6,656 nt of DNA from Brevundimonas sp. (GCA_015234495.1 JADGMZ010000059.1:1-6656); one strand, 5' to 3'. Positions 1 to 6,656 are shown, counted from the first letter of the stretch. The notes: generated by a model from the letters alone, not told the origin. Numbers and translations are program-made.

Positions 1-4
1 GTGC

Positions 5-10
5 AGGGAG
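5..10 (+). promoter_or_regulatory. Ribosome binding site of the first gene
   Basis: The purine-rich hexamer AGGGAG lies six bases before the ATG at 17. It supports that start over later in-frame ATGs, such as the one at residue 37, which would remove most of the signal peptide. The promoter of this gene is outside the window. Confidence 0.6.
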
Positions 11-16
11 ACCGAG

Positions 17-991
17 ATGCGTCAGTTGAACGGGGATGCGCCGGCCAGAAGGCGCCAGCCCGCGACCGGCGGCGCAGTCGGGACAGGCGCCCGCGCGGTT
101 TGCATCGGAGCTCTGGTCGGTGCCATGGCGCTGCCTGCGGCGGTCGCCGCCCAGGACAGCGCCGCGGGTTCAGCCGGGTGGTCTCGTGCGTGGCAGGTGA
201 CGGCCGCGCCGACGTTCGGAGCGGATCGTGCGGTCGCTCCGTTCCCGGTCGGCAAGGAGATCATCGACGAAAGCGAATTCGGCGCGGGACTGGAGTTCGA
301 GCGGGCGTTCCGAAACGGCGCCACGCTGACGTTCGCACCGGGCGCGAGCTACAATCCCAACCAGTTCGACGCCGAGGAGCCGGCCTCCGCTCTTTCCTTC
401 TCCACGACGTTCAGGGCGCCGGTTACGCAGGCGGTGAAGGCTCCGGACAAGCTGTCCTGGATTCTCAGCCACTCGGTCCGCGCCGACTTCGATGAGGGAT
501 TCGAGGACTATGTGCGGACCGACCAGACATTCGGTCTTGGACTGGAGTTCACCAACATCCTGACGATGGTCTGCAAACGCTCGGGCGGTTCCGACAACGG
601 GGACTGCGCTCCCGGCTGGAAGTACGCCATAACGCCTTCGCTGGCCTGGGTGGAATCGACGGATCACGATCGCGAGCGCTTCAATCCCGCGCTCTCCGTT
701 TCCATGGCGTGGCCGATGGGGGAATTTTCGAGCTTCTATGTGAAGGCGGCCGTCGACAGGCGGCTGTATGAACGGGTCGACGCGCCCAACGGCGATCAGC
801 TGCGCGATATGCGGTACGCGGCCACCGCCGGCGTCGACCTCTCCGCCTGGACTCGCCAGGCCTTCACCCTGCCAAAGGCCTTCACCTTCAGGCTCGGGGT
901 GAGATGGTCGGCCGTCTCATCCAATGATGCGACCCGGGATTCGGACCAGGTCTATCTGGTCCCCGAACTGGGCTGGAAGCAGGAGTTCTAG
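17..991 (+). CDS. Exported protein of unknown family, probable outer-membrane beta-barrel
   Basis: I do not recognise a named family for these 324 residues. Seen: an unusually long, Arg-containing N-terminus (residues 1-26) precedes a hydrophobic stretch at about 27-44 that ends in an Ala-rich region. A signal peptidase I cut is plausible after residue 44 or 45, just before Gln-Asp. The mature part has no further membrane helix. It shows repeated short stretches with alternating hydrophobic and polar residues, separated by polar turns (for example around 88-98, 101-112, 123-133, 143-155, 168-176, 203-214, 223-232, 238-248, 263-273, 287-297 and 311-324), and it ends in Phe. That pattern, with a C-terminal aromatic residue, is typical of outer-membrane barrels, and about 10-12 strands would fit the length. 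Cys186 and Cys197 flank a polar loop (Arg-Ser-Gly-Gly-Ser) and could form a disulfide in an external loop. The gene is separated from the following operon by 157 bases, so a shared role is not shown. Its GC content looks lower than that of the genes downstream. A soluble periplasmic beta protein remains possible. Confidence 0.75.
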   Translation: MRQLNGDAPARRRQPATGGAVGTGARAVCIGALVGAMALPAAVAAQDSAAGSAGWSRAWQVTAAPTFGADRAVAPFPVGKEIIDESEFGAGLEFERAFRNGATLTFAPGASYNPNQFDAEEPASALSFSTTFRAPVTQAVKAPDKLSWILSHSVRADFDEGFEDYVRTDQTFGLGLEFTNILTMVCKRSGGSDNGDCAPGWKYAITPSLAWVESTDHDRERFNPALSVSMAWPMGEFSSFYVKAAVDRRLYERVDAPNGDQLRDMRYAATAGVDLSAWTRQAFTLPKAFTFRLGVRWSAVSSNDATRDSDQVYLVPELGWKQEF

Positions 992-1044
992 CCGATCTGC
1001 GCTATTCGGCCGGGTTTCCCTCGCGAGCCGGCGTCCTTCGGCAA

Positions 1045-1072
1045 AACATTCACACACACGAGAGCGAATGTT
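1045..1072. promoter_or_regulatory. Possible operator: perfect 7-bp inverted repeat
   Basis: AACATTC at 1045-1051 is mirrored exactly by GAATGTT at 1066-1072, with a 14-base spacer (28 bp overall, about 21 bp between arm centres, i.e. roughly two helical turns). The right arm overlaps the first two bases of a TTGACA hexamer. Being AT-rich inside a GC-rich context, it stands out by eye. A dimeric repressor bound here would block the -35 element. The regulator is not encoded in this window and its family cannot be told. The long spacer makes an RNA hairpin or chance occurrence possible alternatives. Confidence 0.4.
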
Positions 1073-1076
1073 GACA
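1071..1076 (+). promoter_or_regulatory. Possible -35 element of the receptor operon
   Basis: TTGACA matches the sigma-70-type -35 consensus exactly and lies 73 bases upstream of the receptor ATG. No good -10 hexamer follows: at a 17-base spacer the sequence is CCCTCT. Alphaproteobacterial -10 elements are often weak, and the neighbouring inverted repeat suggests a controlled promoter, but the call rests on the one hexamer. Confidence 0.35.
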
Positions 1077-1134
1077 AGGCCCCGGAGGCGTGTCCCTCTT
1101 CCGGTCGAGCGCTGACGTTCATGATCGGCGCCGT

Positions 1135-1142
1135 GGGAGGGA
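1135..1142 (+). promoter_or_regulatory. Strong ribosome binding site of the receptor gene
   Basis: GGGAGGGA ends six bases before the ATG at 1149 and is the best Shine-Dalgarno match in the window. It fixes the start of the receptor, which is also the position that gives a complete signal peptide. Confidence 0.8.
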
Positions 1143-1148
1143 CAACCA

Positions 1149-3497
1149 ATGAAGGCGATACTGCTCGCTTCCGCCTGCCTGATTGCGCTGGCGGCGGTCA
1201 CGGCGCCGGCTCAGGCCCGGGCGCAGGACCAGGACCAATCCGCAGACGCGGCGTCGCAGACCGAATCGCGGGAGCGACAGGCGACCAGCATCGAGGACGT
1301 CATCGTCACCGCCACGCGTCGCGCGGAACGCGTGCAGGACGTCCCCGTCAGCATCACCACCCTGTCGCAGGAAGACCTCAACGAGCGCGGCATCGTCAAC
1401 TACGACGGCCTGGCCACCGCCACCCCGGGCGTGGTGCTGAACCGCGCCTCGGCCAACTTCAACAACTTCACCGCCCGCGGCATCGCCACCAACGGCTACG
1501 GCGCCAACCTGCAGAGCACGGTGGCCATCTATCTGGACGAACTGCCGATCTCGTCGAACGGCAACTCCACCATCCTTGACCCCAGCCTCTATGACGTCGA
1601 GCGGATCGAATTCCTGCGCGGACCGCAGGGCACGCTGTTCGGGGCCGGCTCCCTGGCCGGCGCCCTGCGCATCCTGACGCACGACCCGGACGCCAGCGGT
1701 TTCGACGCCTCCGCCCTGGTGGATCTCGGGGTCATGAACAAGGGCGGGCTGCGCCAGCGCTACAACGGCATGGTCAATGTGCCGCTGATCGAGGACGAGC
1801 TGGCCCTGCGGGTGGTCGGCTTCTCCCGCCATGAAGAGGGCTGGGTCGACAACGTCGGCACCGGCATCGAGAACGCCAACTCCCTGGTCCAGTACGGCGG
1901 CCGCGCCATTCTGCAGTGGGAGCCGAACGACCGGTTCTCCGCCCGCCTGATGTACTCGAAGGAGATCAGCAATCCCCGCGACTCGTCGCTGACCAATCCG
2001 GCGCTCGGCGACTTCGTGCGGCTGACCGACCGGCCCGACCTGTTCCAGAGCGACATGTCGAACCTCAATCTGACGCTGGAATACCAGTTCGACGGGGCGC
2101 GCCTGACCAGTTCCACGACCCAGTCCGACTATACGGGGCTGTTCCACGTCGATCTGGCCGGCACCTACGGCCAGGCCTTCGCCTTCGCCCTTGACGCCGA
2201 CGCCTGGGACGACACCTTCGTGCAGGAGATACGGCTGGTGTCGGATCCCGGCGGCAAGGTCGACTGGTCTGTGGGCGGCTTCTATTTCAGCAAGCGCCGC
2301 GACGTCGATTACGGCTATCGCTCCAATCCCGAGTTCCTGGCTGACCACCTGCTCTCAGGCCTGCCGGACGAGTACTACCAGCGGTTCGCGTCGCATTTCA
2401 TCTCTCGCGAGATCGCGGCGTTCGGACAGTTGACCTACCGTTTCACGCCAGACCTGTGGGTGACGGGCGGCCTGCGCTATGGCCAGACCGACGCCCAGGG
2501 ATTCACCGAGGCGGGCGGCTACAACTCGAACTATCTCGCGACCGCCTATGACATGACGGTCAACGGCAACTTCCAAGCCTACGTCAACTACATCAACTTC
2601 TTCGGGCTGAGCAGCTTTCCGCTCACCGTGACCGGCCCCTATGCCGAAGCCGAGGGGGTGAAGGCCGAGGAAAGCGGGCCGTCGTACCGGCTCAGCCTGT
2701 CATGGAGGCCGACCCCCGCGATCACCACCTATGCGGCCGTCTCCACCGGCTTCCGGCCGCCGATCGTCAATGCCCAGGCCGGCGTCGCCAGCACCCTCGA
2801 CCCGACCGACATCATCATTCCCGACGGGGCCACGTCGGATGAGCTGGTCAACTACGAGATCGGGGTGAAGGGGCGCTGGTTCAACGGCCGCCTGTACGCC
2901 GACGCCGCCCTGTACTGGATCGACTGGAACGACATCCAGGTCCAGGCCAACCGGGTCTCCGACTCCATCCAGTTCGCCACCAACATCGGCGGCGCCACCA
3001 GCAAGGGCCTCGAAGTCGCGGTTGTCGCGGCGCCCGCGGACGGCTGGACCGTGGCCCTCAATGGCGCATGGAACCATGCCGAGGTCGACGACCTGACCGC
3101 CCAGGAAGCCGCCATTTCAGGCGCGGTGCTGGGCGCGCGCCTGGCCGGGCCGGAGGTCTCCGGATCGCTGCGCGTCAACTACGAATGGCAGCCGACGCCG
3201 GGGGTGATCGGCAACGCCTCGGTCGCCGTCTCCCATGTCGGCGGCTTCCCCAACGCCTTCCCGAACACGCCGGGTCGCCCGCTGGTCCCCTTGCCGACCT
3301 ATGACGACACCGACGCATACACCTTCGTGAACGCGAACCTCGCCTTCGCCTTCGACCAGTTCACGGTGGCGGGCTACGTCGAGAACCTGTTCAACGACGA
3401 CTCGGTGAACTACGTCCACCCGGAAGCCTTCGTCGACAGCCGCTACGGGCGGCTGCGGCCGCGGACCGTCGGCGTCCGCGTCGGCTACGAGTTCTAG
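1149..3497 (+). CDS. TonB-dependent outer-membrane receptor
   Basis: This 782-residue protein imports a large or scarce ligand through the outer membrane, powered by TonB-ExbB-ExbD. Domains in order: a signal peptide (residues 1 to about 25, cut after Ala-Arg-Ala before Gln-Asp); a short polar Gln/Asp-rich linker; a TonB box around 48-55 (Ile-Glu-Asp-Val-Ile-Val-Thr-Ala) followed by the usual Thr-Arg-Arg; a plug domain at about 60-180 with the hallmark run DVERIEFLRGPQGTLFG starting at Asp149; and a 22-strand-type barrel from about 190 to the C-terminal Phe. The length is normal for the family. There is no extra N-terminal STN signalling domain, so control through a FecR-type anti-sigma factor is not expected. 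It is the first gene of the operon, and the transporter gene starts one base after its stop. The ligand cannot be read from the sequence. The company of an esterase and an acyl-CoA ligase points to an organic ester and away from iron-siderophore uptake, but that is inference. Confidence 0.95.
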   Translation: MKAILLASACLIALAAVTAPAQARAQDQDQSADAASQTESRERQATSIEDVIVTATRRAERVQDVPVSITTLSQEDLNERGIVNYDGLATATPGVVLNRASANFNNFTARGIATNGYGANLQSTVAIYLDELPISSNGNSTILDPSLYDVERIEFLRGPQGTLFGAGSLAGALRILTHDPDASGFDASALVDLGVMNKGGLRQRYNGMVNVPLIEDELALRVVGFSRHEEGWVDNVGTGIENANSLVQYGGRAILQWEPNDRFSARLMYSKEISNPRDSSLTNPALGDFVRLTDRPDLFQSDMSNLNLTLEYQFDGARLTSSTTQSDYTGLFHVDLAGTYGQAFAFALDADAWDDTFVQEIRLVSDPGGKVDWSVGGFYFSKRRDVDYGYRSNPEFLADHLLSGLPDEYYQRFASHFISREIAAFGQLTYRFTPDLWVTGGLRYGQTDAQGFTEAGGYNSNYLATAYDMTVNGNFQAYVNYINFFGLSSFPLTVTGPYAEAEGVKAEESGPSYRLSLSWRPTPAITTYAAVSTGFRPPIVNAQAGVASTLDPTDIIIPDGATSDELVNYEIGVKGRWFNGRLYADAALYWIDWNDIQVQANRVSDSIQFATNIGGATSKGLEVAVVAAPADGWTVALNGAWNHAEVDDLTAQEAAISGAVLGARLAGPEVSGSLRVNYEWQPTPGVIGNASVAVSHVGGFPNAFPNTPGRPLVPLPTYDDTDAYTFVNANLAFAFDQFTVAGYVENLFNDDSVNYVHPEAFVDSRYGRLRPRTVGVRVGYEF

Positions 3498-3498
3498 G

Positions 3499-4827
3499 AT
3501 GGCGAGCTCCACCGACGCCGCGCTTCCGGCCGCGCCGCCCATGCGGCCGGGGGCCCAGGCCTGGTTCGTTCTGGGCGTGCTCTGTTTCGTCTATGTGCTG
3601 AACTTCCTCGACCGGCAGCTGCTGTCCATCCTGGCCAAGCCGATCCAGGACGAACTGGGGGTCACGGACGGCCAGCTTGGCCTGATCAGCGGCCTGTATT
3701 TCGCGCTGTTCTACTGCATCCTGGCGATCCCGGTCGGCTGGCTGGCCGACCGGACCAACCGGGTGAAGGTGCTGGCCTTCTCCTGCGCCCTGTGGAGCGC
3801 GGCCACGGCGGCCTGCGGCCTGTCGACCAGCTACGGACAGCTGGCCGTGTCGCGCATGGCCGTGGGGGTCGGCGAGGCGGGCGGCGTGCCGCCGTCCTAC
3901 GCCATCATCTCCGACTATTTCCCGTCGGGCACGCGGGGCACGGCGCTGAGCCTGTTCAATCTCGGGCCGCCGATCGGATCGGCGCTGGGCGTCGCCTTCG
4001 GGGCCTCGATCGCCGCGGCCTATTCGTGGCGCGACGCCTTCATCTGGGTCGGGGTGGTCGGGGTGGTCACCGCGGCGGTGGTCTGGCTGTTCGTGCGCGA
4101 GCCGAAGAAGGGCGGCCTGGACAAGCCGCTGGAGACCCGCCTCCCGGCCGATGCGGCGCCCGTGCCGCGGGCCGGATTCATGGCCACCTGCAAGATGTAT
4201 TTCACCAATCCGGTGCTGAGAGGCATGGCCCTGGCGTGCGGGGCGACGCAGTTCATCACCTACGCCCTGCTCAACTTCGCCACCCTGTTCCTGATGCGCG
4301 AGAAGGGCATGACCCTGTCGGAGGTGGCCCTGTGGTACGCCCTCGTCATCGGCGTCGGGGTCAGCGGCGGCATGTTCATCTCGGGACGGCTGATCGACCA
4401 CTTCAGCCGCCGGTCGAAGACGGCCTATGCGTGGCTGCCGGCCATCGGGCTGGCGCTCGCCGCGCCCCTGTTCGCCGCCTTCGTCTGGGCCCCCAGCTGG
4501 CAGCTGGCCCTTGTCTTCCTGATCTTGCCGATGGGGCTGAACTACTTCTACCGCTCGCCGGCCATCACCCTGGTCCAGGAGGAGGTGCGGCCGGACCAGC
4601 GCGTGCTGTCCGGGGCCCTGCTGCTGCTGGTGATGAACCTGATCGGCCTGGGGCTGGGGCCGACCTATCTCGGCGCCGCCAGCGACTTCTTCCGGGCCGA
4701 GCATCCGGACAATTCCCTGCAGATCGCCCTGTACACCCTGCTGCCCTTCTACGGCCTGGCGATCCTGATGTTCGTCGGCCTCGCGGCCAAGATCCGCAAG
4801 CAGGTCGCATCGGAGGCCGGATCATGA
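3499..4827 (+). CDS. Spinster-like major facilitator superfamily (MFS) transporter
   Basis: This 442-residue inner-membrane secondary transporter probably moves an organic acid or lipid-like compound using the proton gradient. Twelve hydrophobic segments can be placed, at about residues 21-42, 61-82, 90-108, 113-135, 150-172, 178-198, 245-265, 277-297, 310-330, 335-352, 371-395 and 409-432. A basic cytosolic loop (about 199-240) separates the two halves. Family signs are LNFLDRQLL in helix 1, the MFS motif A from Gly80 to Arg88 (GWLADRTNR), and GEAGG at 125-129 in helix 4, followed by a Phe-Pro-x-Gly-x-Arg-Gly loop. Asp38, Arg39, Arg119 and Glu126 sit where I recall the proton-coupling residues of the bacterial Spns protein from Hyphomonas. 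The start at 3499, one base after the receptor stop, has no clear Shine-Dalgarno sequence, so translation is probably coupled. The ATG at residue 15 also lacks a binding site. Import or export cannot be decided from sequence. Bacterial annotators often call such proteins simply MFS transporter. Confidence 0.92.
   Translation: MASSTDAALPAAPPMRPGAQAWFVLGVLCFVYVLNFLDRQLLSILAKPIQDELGVTDGQLGLISGLYFALFYCILAIPVGWLADRTNRVKVLAFSCALWSAATAACGLSTSYGQLAVSRMAVGVGEAGGVPPSYAIISDYFPSGTRGTALSLFNLGPPIGSALGVAFGASIAAAYSWRDAFIWVGVVGVVTAAVVWLFVREPKKGGLDKPLETRLPADAAPVPRAGFMATCKMYFTNPVLRGMALACGATQFITYALLNFATLFLMREKGMTLSEVALWYALVIGVGVSGGMFISGRLIDHFSRRSKTAYAWLPAIGLALAAPLFAAFVWAPSWQLALVFLILPMGLNYFYRSPAITLVQEEVRPDQRVLSGALLLLVMNLIGLGLGPTYLGAASDFFRAEHPDNSLQIALYTLLPFYGLAILMFVGLAAKIRKQVASEAGS
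4812..4816 (+). promoter_or_regulatory. Ribosome binding site of the esterase gene, inside the MFS gene
   Basis: GGAGG lies seven bases before the ATG at 4824, within the last codons of the transporter gene. It picks this ATG, which overlaps the transporter stop as ATGA, as the esterase start. The reading frame stays open upstream through the transporter gene, but that extension is an out-of-frame shadow. Confidence 0.75.
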
Positions 4828-6461
4828 AGCGCCTCGCCCTGGCCGCCGCCGCCGTCCTCGCCTGCGCCTGGCCCGCCGGCGTCCTGGCCCAGCCCGTGGT
4901 CGAGGCTCCCGCCGGCCCGGTGCGCGGGGAAGCGCTGGATGGCGTCGACGTGTTCCGCGGCATCCCCTACGCCGCCCCGCCGACCGGCTGGCGCCGCTGG
5001 CGGCCGCCCGCCGAGGTGCCGCGCTGGCGCGAGACCCGCGACGCGACCCGCTTCGGCCCGGCCTGTCACCAGCCGGTGGCGCGCGGAACCAGCATCTACG
5101 CCCCGGCCGAGGCGCCGGAGATGAGCGAGGACTGCCTGTCCCTGAACATCTGGACGCCGGAAGGCGTGCGCGACGCGCCGGTGTTCGTGTGGATCCACGG
5201 CGGCTCGCTGACCAGCGGGGCCGGCAGCGAGGCGATGTACGACGGCGCCCGCATGGCGGCGAGCCAGGGCATGGTGGTGGTGACCATCAACTACCGGCTC
5301 GGCGTGCTCGGCTACATGGCCCACCCGGAGCTCAGCGCGGAATCTCGCCGCAAGGTCTCGGGCAACTACGGCCTGCTCGACCAGATCGCGGCGCTGAAGT
5401 GGGTCGAGGCCAACATCGCCGCCTTCGGAGGCGACCCCGACAACGTCACCATCGCCGGGGAGTCGGCCGGCGCGCTCAGCGTCGTGTATCTGATGGCCGC
5501 GCCGGCCGCGCACGGCCTGTTCGACAAGGCCATCGCCCAGAGCGCCTACATGCTGTCGATGCCGGAGCTGCGCTCCAGCCGCTACGGCCAGCCGGCCGCC
5601 GAGGCGGTGGGCGTGTGGCTGCAGGGCCAGCTGGGCCGCCGCAGCCTGGCCGAACTGCGCGCCATGGACGCCCAGGAGCTGAGCACGGCCGCGCCGCCGA
5701 CCGGCTACATCCCCTGGGGCACGATCGACGGCGAGGTGCTGCCCGAACAGCTGGTCCAGGTGTTCGACCGCGGCGAACAGGCGCGCGTCCCGCTGCTGGT
5801 GGGCTTCAACGAGGGCGAGATCCGCACCCTGCGCTTCCTCGCCCCGCCGCCGCCGGCCGACGCGGCGACCTATGAGGCGGCGATCCGCGAGCGCTACGGC
5901 GACCTGGCCGACGAATTCCTCGCCCTCTATCCGTCGACCGACATCGCCGAGAGCGTGCTGGCGGCGCCGCGGGACGCCCTTTACGGCTGGACGTCGGAGC
6001 GGATGGCGCGGGCCCAGACGGCGCTCGGCCAGCCGGCCTTCCTCTACCTGTTCGACCACGGCTATCCGGCCACGGAGGAGGCGGGCCTGCACGCCTTCCA
6101 CGCCGCCGAGATTCCCTTTGTCTTCGGCGCCTTCGACCGGTTGCCGCCGCGCTGGCCGGCGATCCCCGACACGGCGGCCGAACACGCCCTGTCGGACGCC
6201 ATGATGGCCTATTGGGCCAGCTTCGCCCGGGGCGGCGCGCCGATCGCGGCGGGCCAGCCGGAATGGCCGGTTTATGGGCGGGCGCACGCCTACATGGCCT
6301 TCGAGGACCGCCCGGTCCCGCGCCAACGGGTCATGCCCGGCATGTTCGAGCTGCGCGAGGCCGAGGTCTGCCGGCGCCGCGCAGCGGGCGGAACGCCGTG
6401 GAACTGGGCGGTCGGCGTCGTCGCCGCTCCGGTTCCGCCCCCGACCGCGGGCTGCCCATGA
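4824..6461 (+). CDS. Exported type-B carboxylesterase
   Basis: This 545-residue alpha/beta-hydrolase cleaves carboxylic esters to acid and alcohol, most likely in the periplasm. Residues 1-22 form a signal peptide (Met-Lys-Arg, an Ala/Leu core, a cut after Val-Leu-Ala before Gln). A Cys at 14 after Val-Leu-Ala leaves a weaker lipoprotein alternative. The family hallmarks follow in order: FRGIPYAAPP near residue 44; a Cys81-Cys104 pair in the place of the conserved disulfide, with EDCLSLNIW at the second Cys; the oxyanion-hole His125-Gly126-Gly127; the nucleophile Ser214 in Gly-Glu-Ser-Ala-Gly; Glu332 in the position of the catalytic acid (GFNEGE); and His426 in the FHAAEIPFVFG context. The triad is therefore complete, and the length matches the family. 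The gene overlaps the transporter stop by four bases and the ligase start by four. Its place between a transporter and a CoA ligase suggests that it releases an acid for CoA activation. Substrate specificity within type-B esterases cannot be predicted from these motifs. Confidence 0.95.
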   Translation: MKRLALAAAAVLACAWPAGVLAQPVVEAPAGPVRGEALDGVDVFRGIPYAAPPTGWRRWRPPAEVPRWRETRDATRFGPACHQPVARGTSIYAPAEAPEMSEDCLSLNIWTPEGVRDAPVFVWIHGGSLTSGAGSEAMYDGARMAASQGMVVVTINYRLGVLGYMAHPELSAESRRKVSGNYGLLDQIAALKWVEANIAAFGGDPDNVTIAGESAGALSVVYLMAAPAAHGLFDKAIAQSAYMLSMPELRSSRYGQPAAEAVGVWLQGQLGRRSLAELRAMDAQELSTAAPPTGYIPWGTIDGEVLPEQLVQVFDRGEQARVPLLVGFNEGEIRTLRFLAPPPPADAATYEAAIRERYGDLADEFLALYPSTDIAESVLAAPRDALYGWTSERMARAQTALGQPAFLYLFDHGYPATEEAGLHAFHAAEIPFVFGAFDRLPPRWPAIPDTAAEHALSDAMMAYWASFARGGAPIAAGQPEWPVYGRAHAYMAFEDRPVPRQRVMPGMFELREAEVCRRRAAGGTPWNWAVGVVAAPVPPPTAGCP

Positions 6462-6656
6462 TCGACGGGGACATGCAGGCGTTCGCCCTGACCCTCGACC
6501 GGTTCCTCGATCACGCAGCCAAGTGGCGTCCCGACGTCGAGGTGATCACGGCGGGCGAGGCAGGGACGATCGACCGGATCGGCTATGCCGAACTGCGACG
6601 GCGCAGTCTCAGGGTCTCTGGCGTGCTGGCGGGGCTGGGCGTCGGCAGGGGCGACC
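6458..6656 (+). CDS. AMP-dependent acyl-CoA synthetase, N-terminal fragment (cut by window edge)
   Basis: Only the first 66 codons are present, and the frame is open to the edge. The visible part resembles the N-terminus of medium- or long-chain fatty-acid-CoA ligases: a short FALTLDRFLDHAAKW segment, a strand with Val-Glu-Val-Ile-Thr, a Tyr-Ala-Glu-Leu-Arg helix start, then a helix leading to Leu-Gly-Val-Gly-x-Gly-Asp. Such enzymes adenylate a carboxylic acid with ATP and transfer it to CoA in the cytoplasm. The AMP-binding motifs lie beyond the window, so the call rests on this N-terminal pattern alone. The ATG at 6458 overlaps the esterase stop (ATGA). An in-frame ATG at 6473, just after a GGGG run, is an alternative start that would drop five residues. 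Neither has a strong Shine-Dalgarno sequence, and coupling to the esterase favours 6458. In this operon the enzyme would activate the acid set free by the esterase. Confidence 0.8.
   Translation, partial: MIDGDMQAFALTLDRFLDHAAKWRPDVEVITAGEAGTIDRIGYAELRRRSLRVSGVLAGLGVGRGD

Larger units (their letters stand above)
992..1148. other. Intergenic region, probable promoter region of the operon
   Basis: This 157-base gap is the only non-coding stretch of any length in the window. Just past the first gene are short GC-rich inverted repeats (GCCGA at 991-995 with TCGGC at 1006-1010; GCCGG at 1009-1013 with CCGGC at 1028-1032), but none is followed by a T-run, so no intrinsic terminator can be called. 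The middle holds an inverted repeat and a -35-like hexamer, annotated separately. The 3' end holds a strong ribosome binding site. No small ORF with good coding character is seen. Confidence 0.6.

Noticed and set aside
17..150. Twin-arginine export signal in the first gene (Arg11-Arg13)
   Set aside because: The arginines are followed by Gln-Pro-Ala-Thr with no hydrophobic residue at the expected place, and lie about 14 residues before the hydrophobic core, so the twin-arginine consensus is not met.
1..495. Open frame of 164 codons beginning at the first base with GTG
   Set aside because: Its product is Arg/Gly-rich with no domain character and lies in another frame of the exported protein gene, which has a signal peptide and a proper ribosome binding site.
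1009..1046. GC-rich inverted repeats after the first gene as a terminator, including GCCG at 1027-1030 with CGGC at 1039-1042
   Set aside because: The stems are only 4-5 bp with loops of eight or more bases, and no T-run follows on the + strand (AAAA follows instead).
1051..1059. Short CA repeat in the intergenic gap
   Set aside because: It has only four to five units, too few to be a meaningful phase-variable tract, and it is simply the spacer of the inverted repeat.
4749..6326. Long antisense open frame of 525 codons, with similar ones at 1119-2348 and 3391-4704
   Set aside because: These are typical of GC-rich DNA, where the opposite strand of a real gene lacks stops. The products are rich in Arg, Gly, His and Gln with no recognisable motif, and each lies over genes with clear family hallmarks.
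3792..6461. Apparent 889-residue fusion running from inside the transporter gene through the esterase
   Set aside because: The first 344 codons are an out-of-frame reading of the transporter gene. The true esterase start at 4824 has a ribosome binding site and a signal peptide.

Overview
The window looks like chromosomal DNA of a GC-rich, Gram-negative alphaproteobacterium, most likely from the Caulobacterales or Sphingomonadales. That placement is inferred from three things: high GC, the abundance of TonB-dependent receptor / spinster-type MFS / carboxylesterase sets in those orders, and the style of the proteins. No marker gene fixes the genus. All supported genes are on the + strand. No RNA gene, CRISPR array, insertion sequence or phage gene is visible.

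Layout: (1) positions 17-991 encode a 324-residue exported protein of unknown family with beta-barrel character. (2) Positions 992-1148 are the only real intergenic gap. It has no convincing terminator, but it carries a perfect 7-bp inverted repeat (28 bp overall) that runs into a TTGACA -35-like hexamer, so it probably holds the promoter/operator of the next genes. (3) Positions 1149-3497 encode a TonB-dependent outer-membrane receptor. (4) Positions 3499-4827 encode a 12-helix spinster-like MFS transporter. (5) Positions 4824-6461 encode an exported type-B carboxylesterase with a complete Ser-Glu-His triad. (6) From 6458 to the right edge runs the N-terminus of an AMP-dependent acyl-CoA synthetase, cut by the window.

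Genes 3 to 6 are packed with a 1-base gap and then two 4-base ATGA overlaps, so they are almost certainly one translationally coupled operon. Read as a pathway, the receptor would bring a bulky ester across the outer membrane, the esterase would cleave it in the periplasm, the MFS protein would move an acid or other product across the inner membrane, and the ligase would activate the acid with CoA for catabolism. The order of steps is inferred from compartments and families, and the substrate cannot be read from the sequence.

No wholly new system is evident. The points most worth checking are the coherent ester-uptake operon with unknown substrate, the possible operator upstream of it, and the unassigned outer-membrane-like protein at the left.
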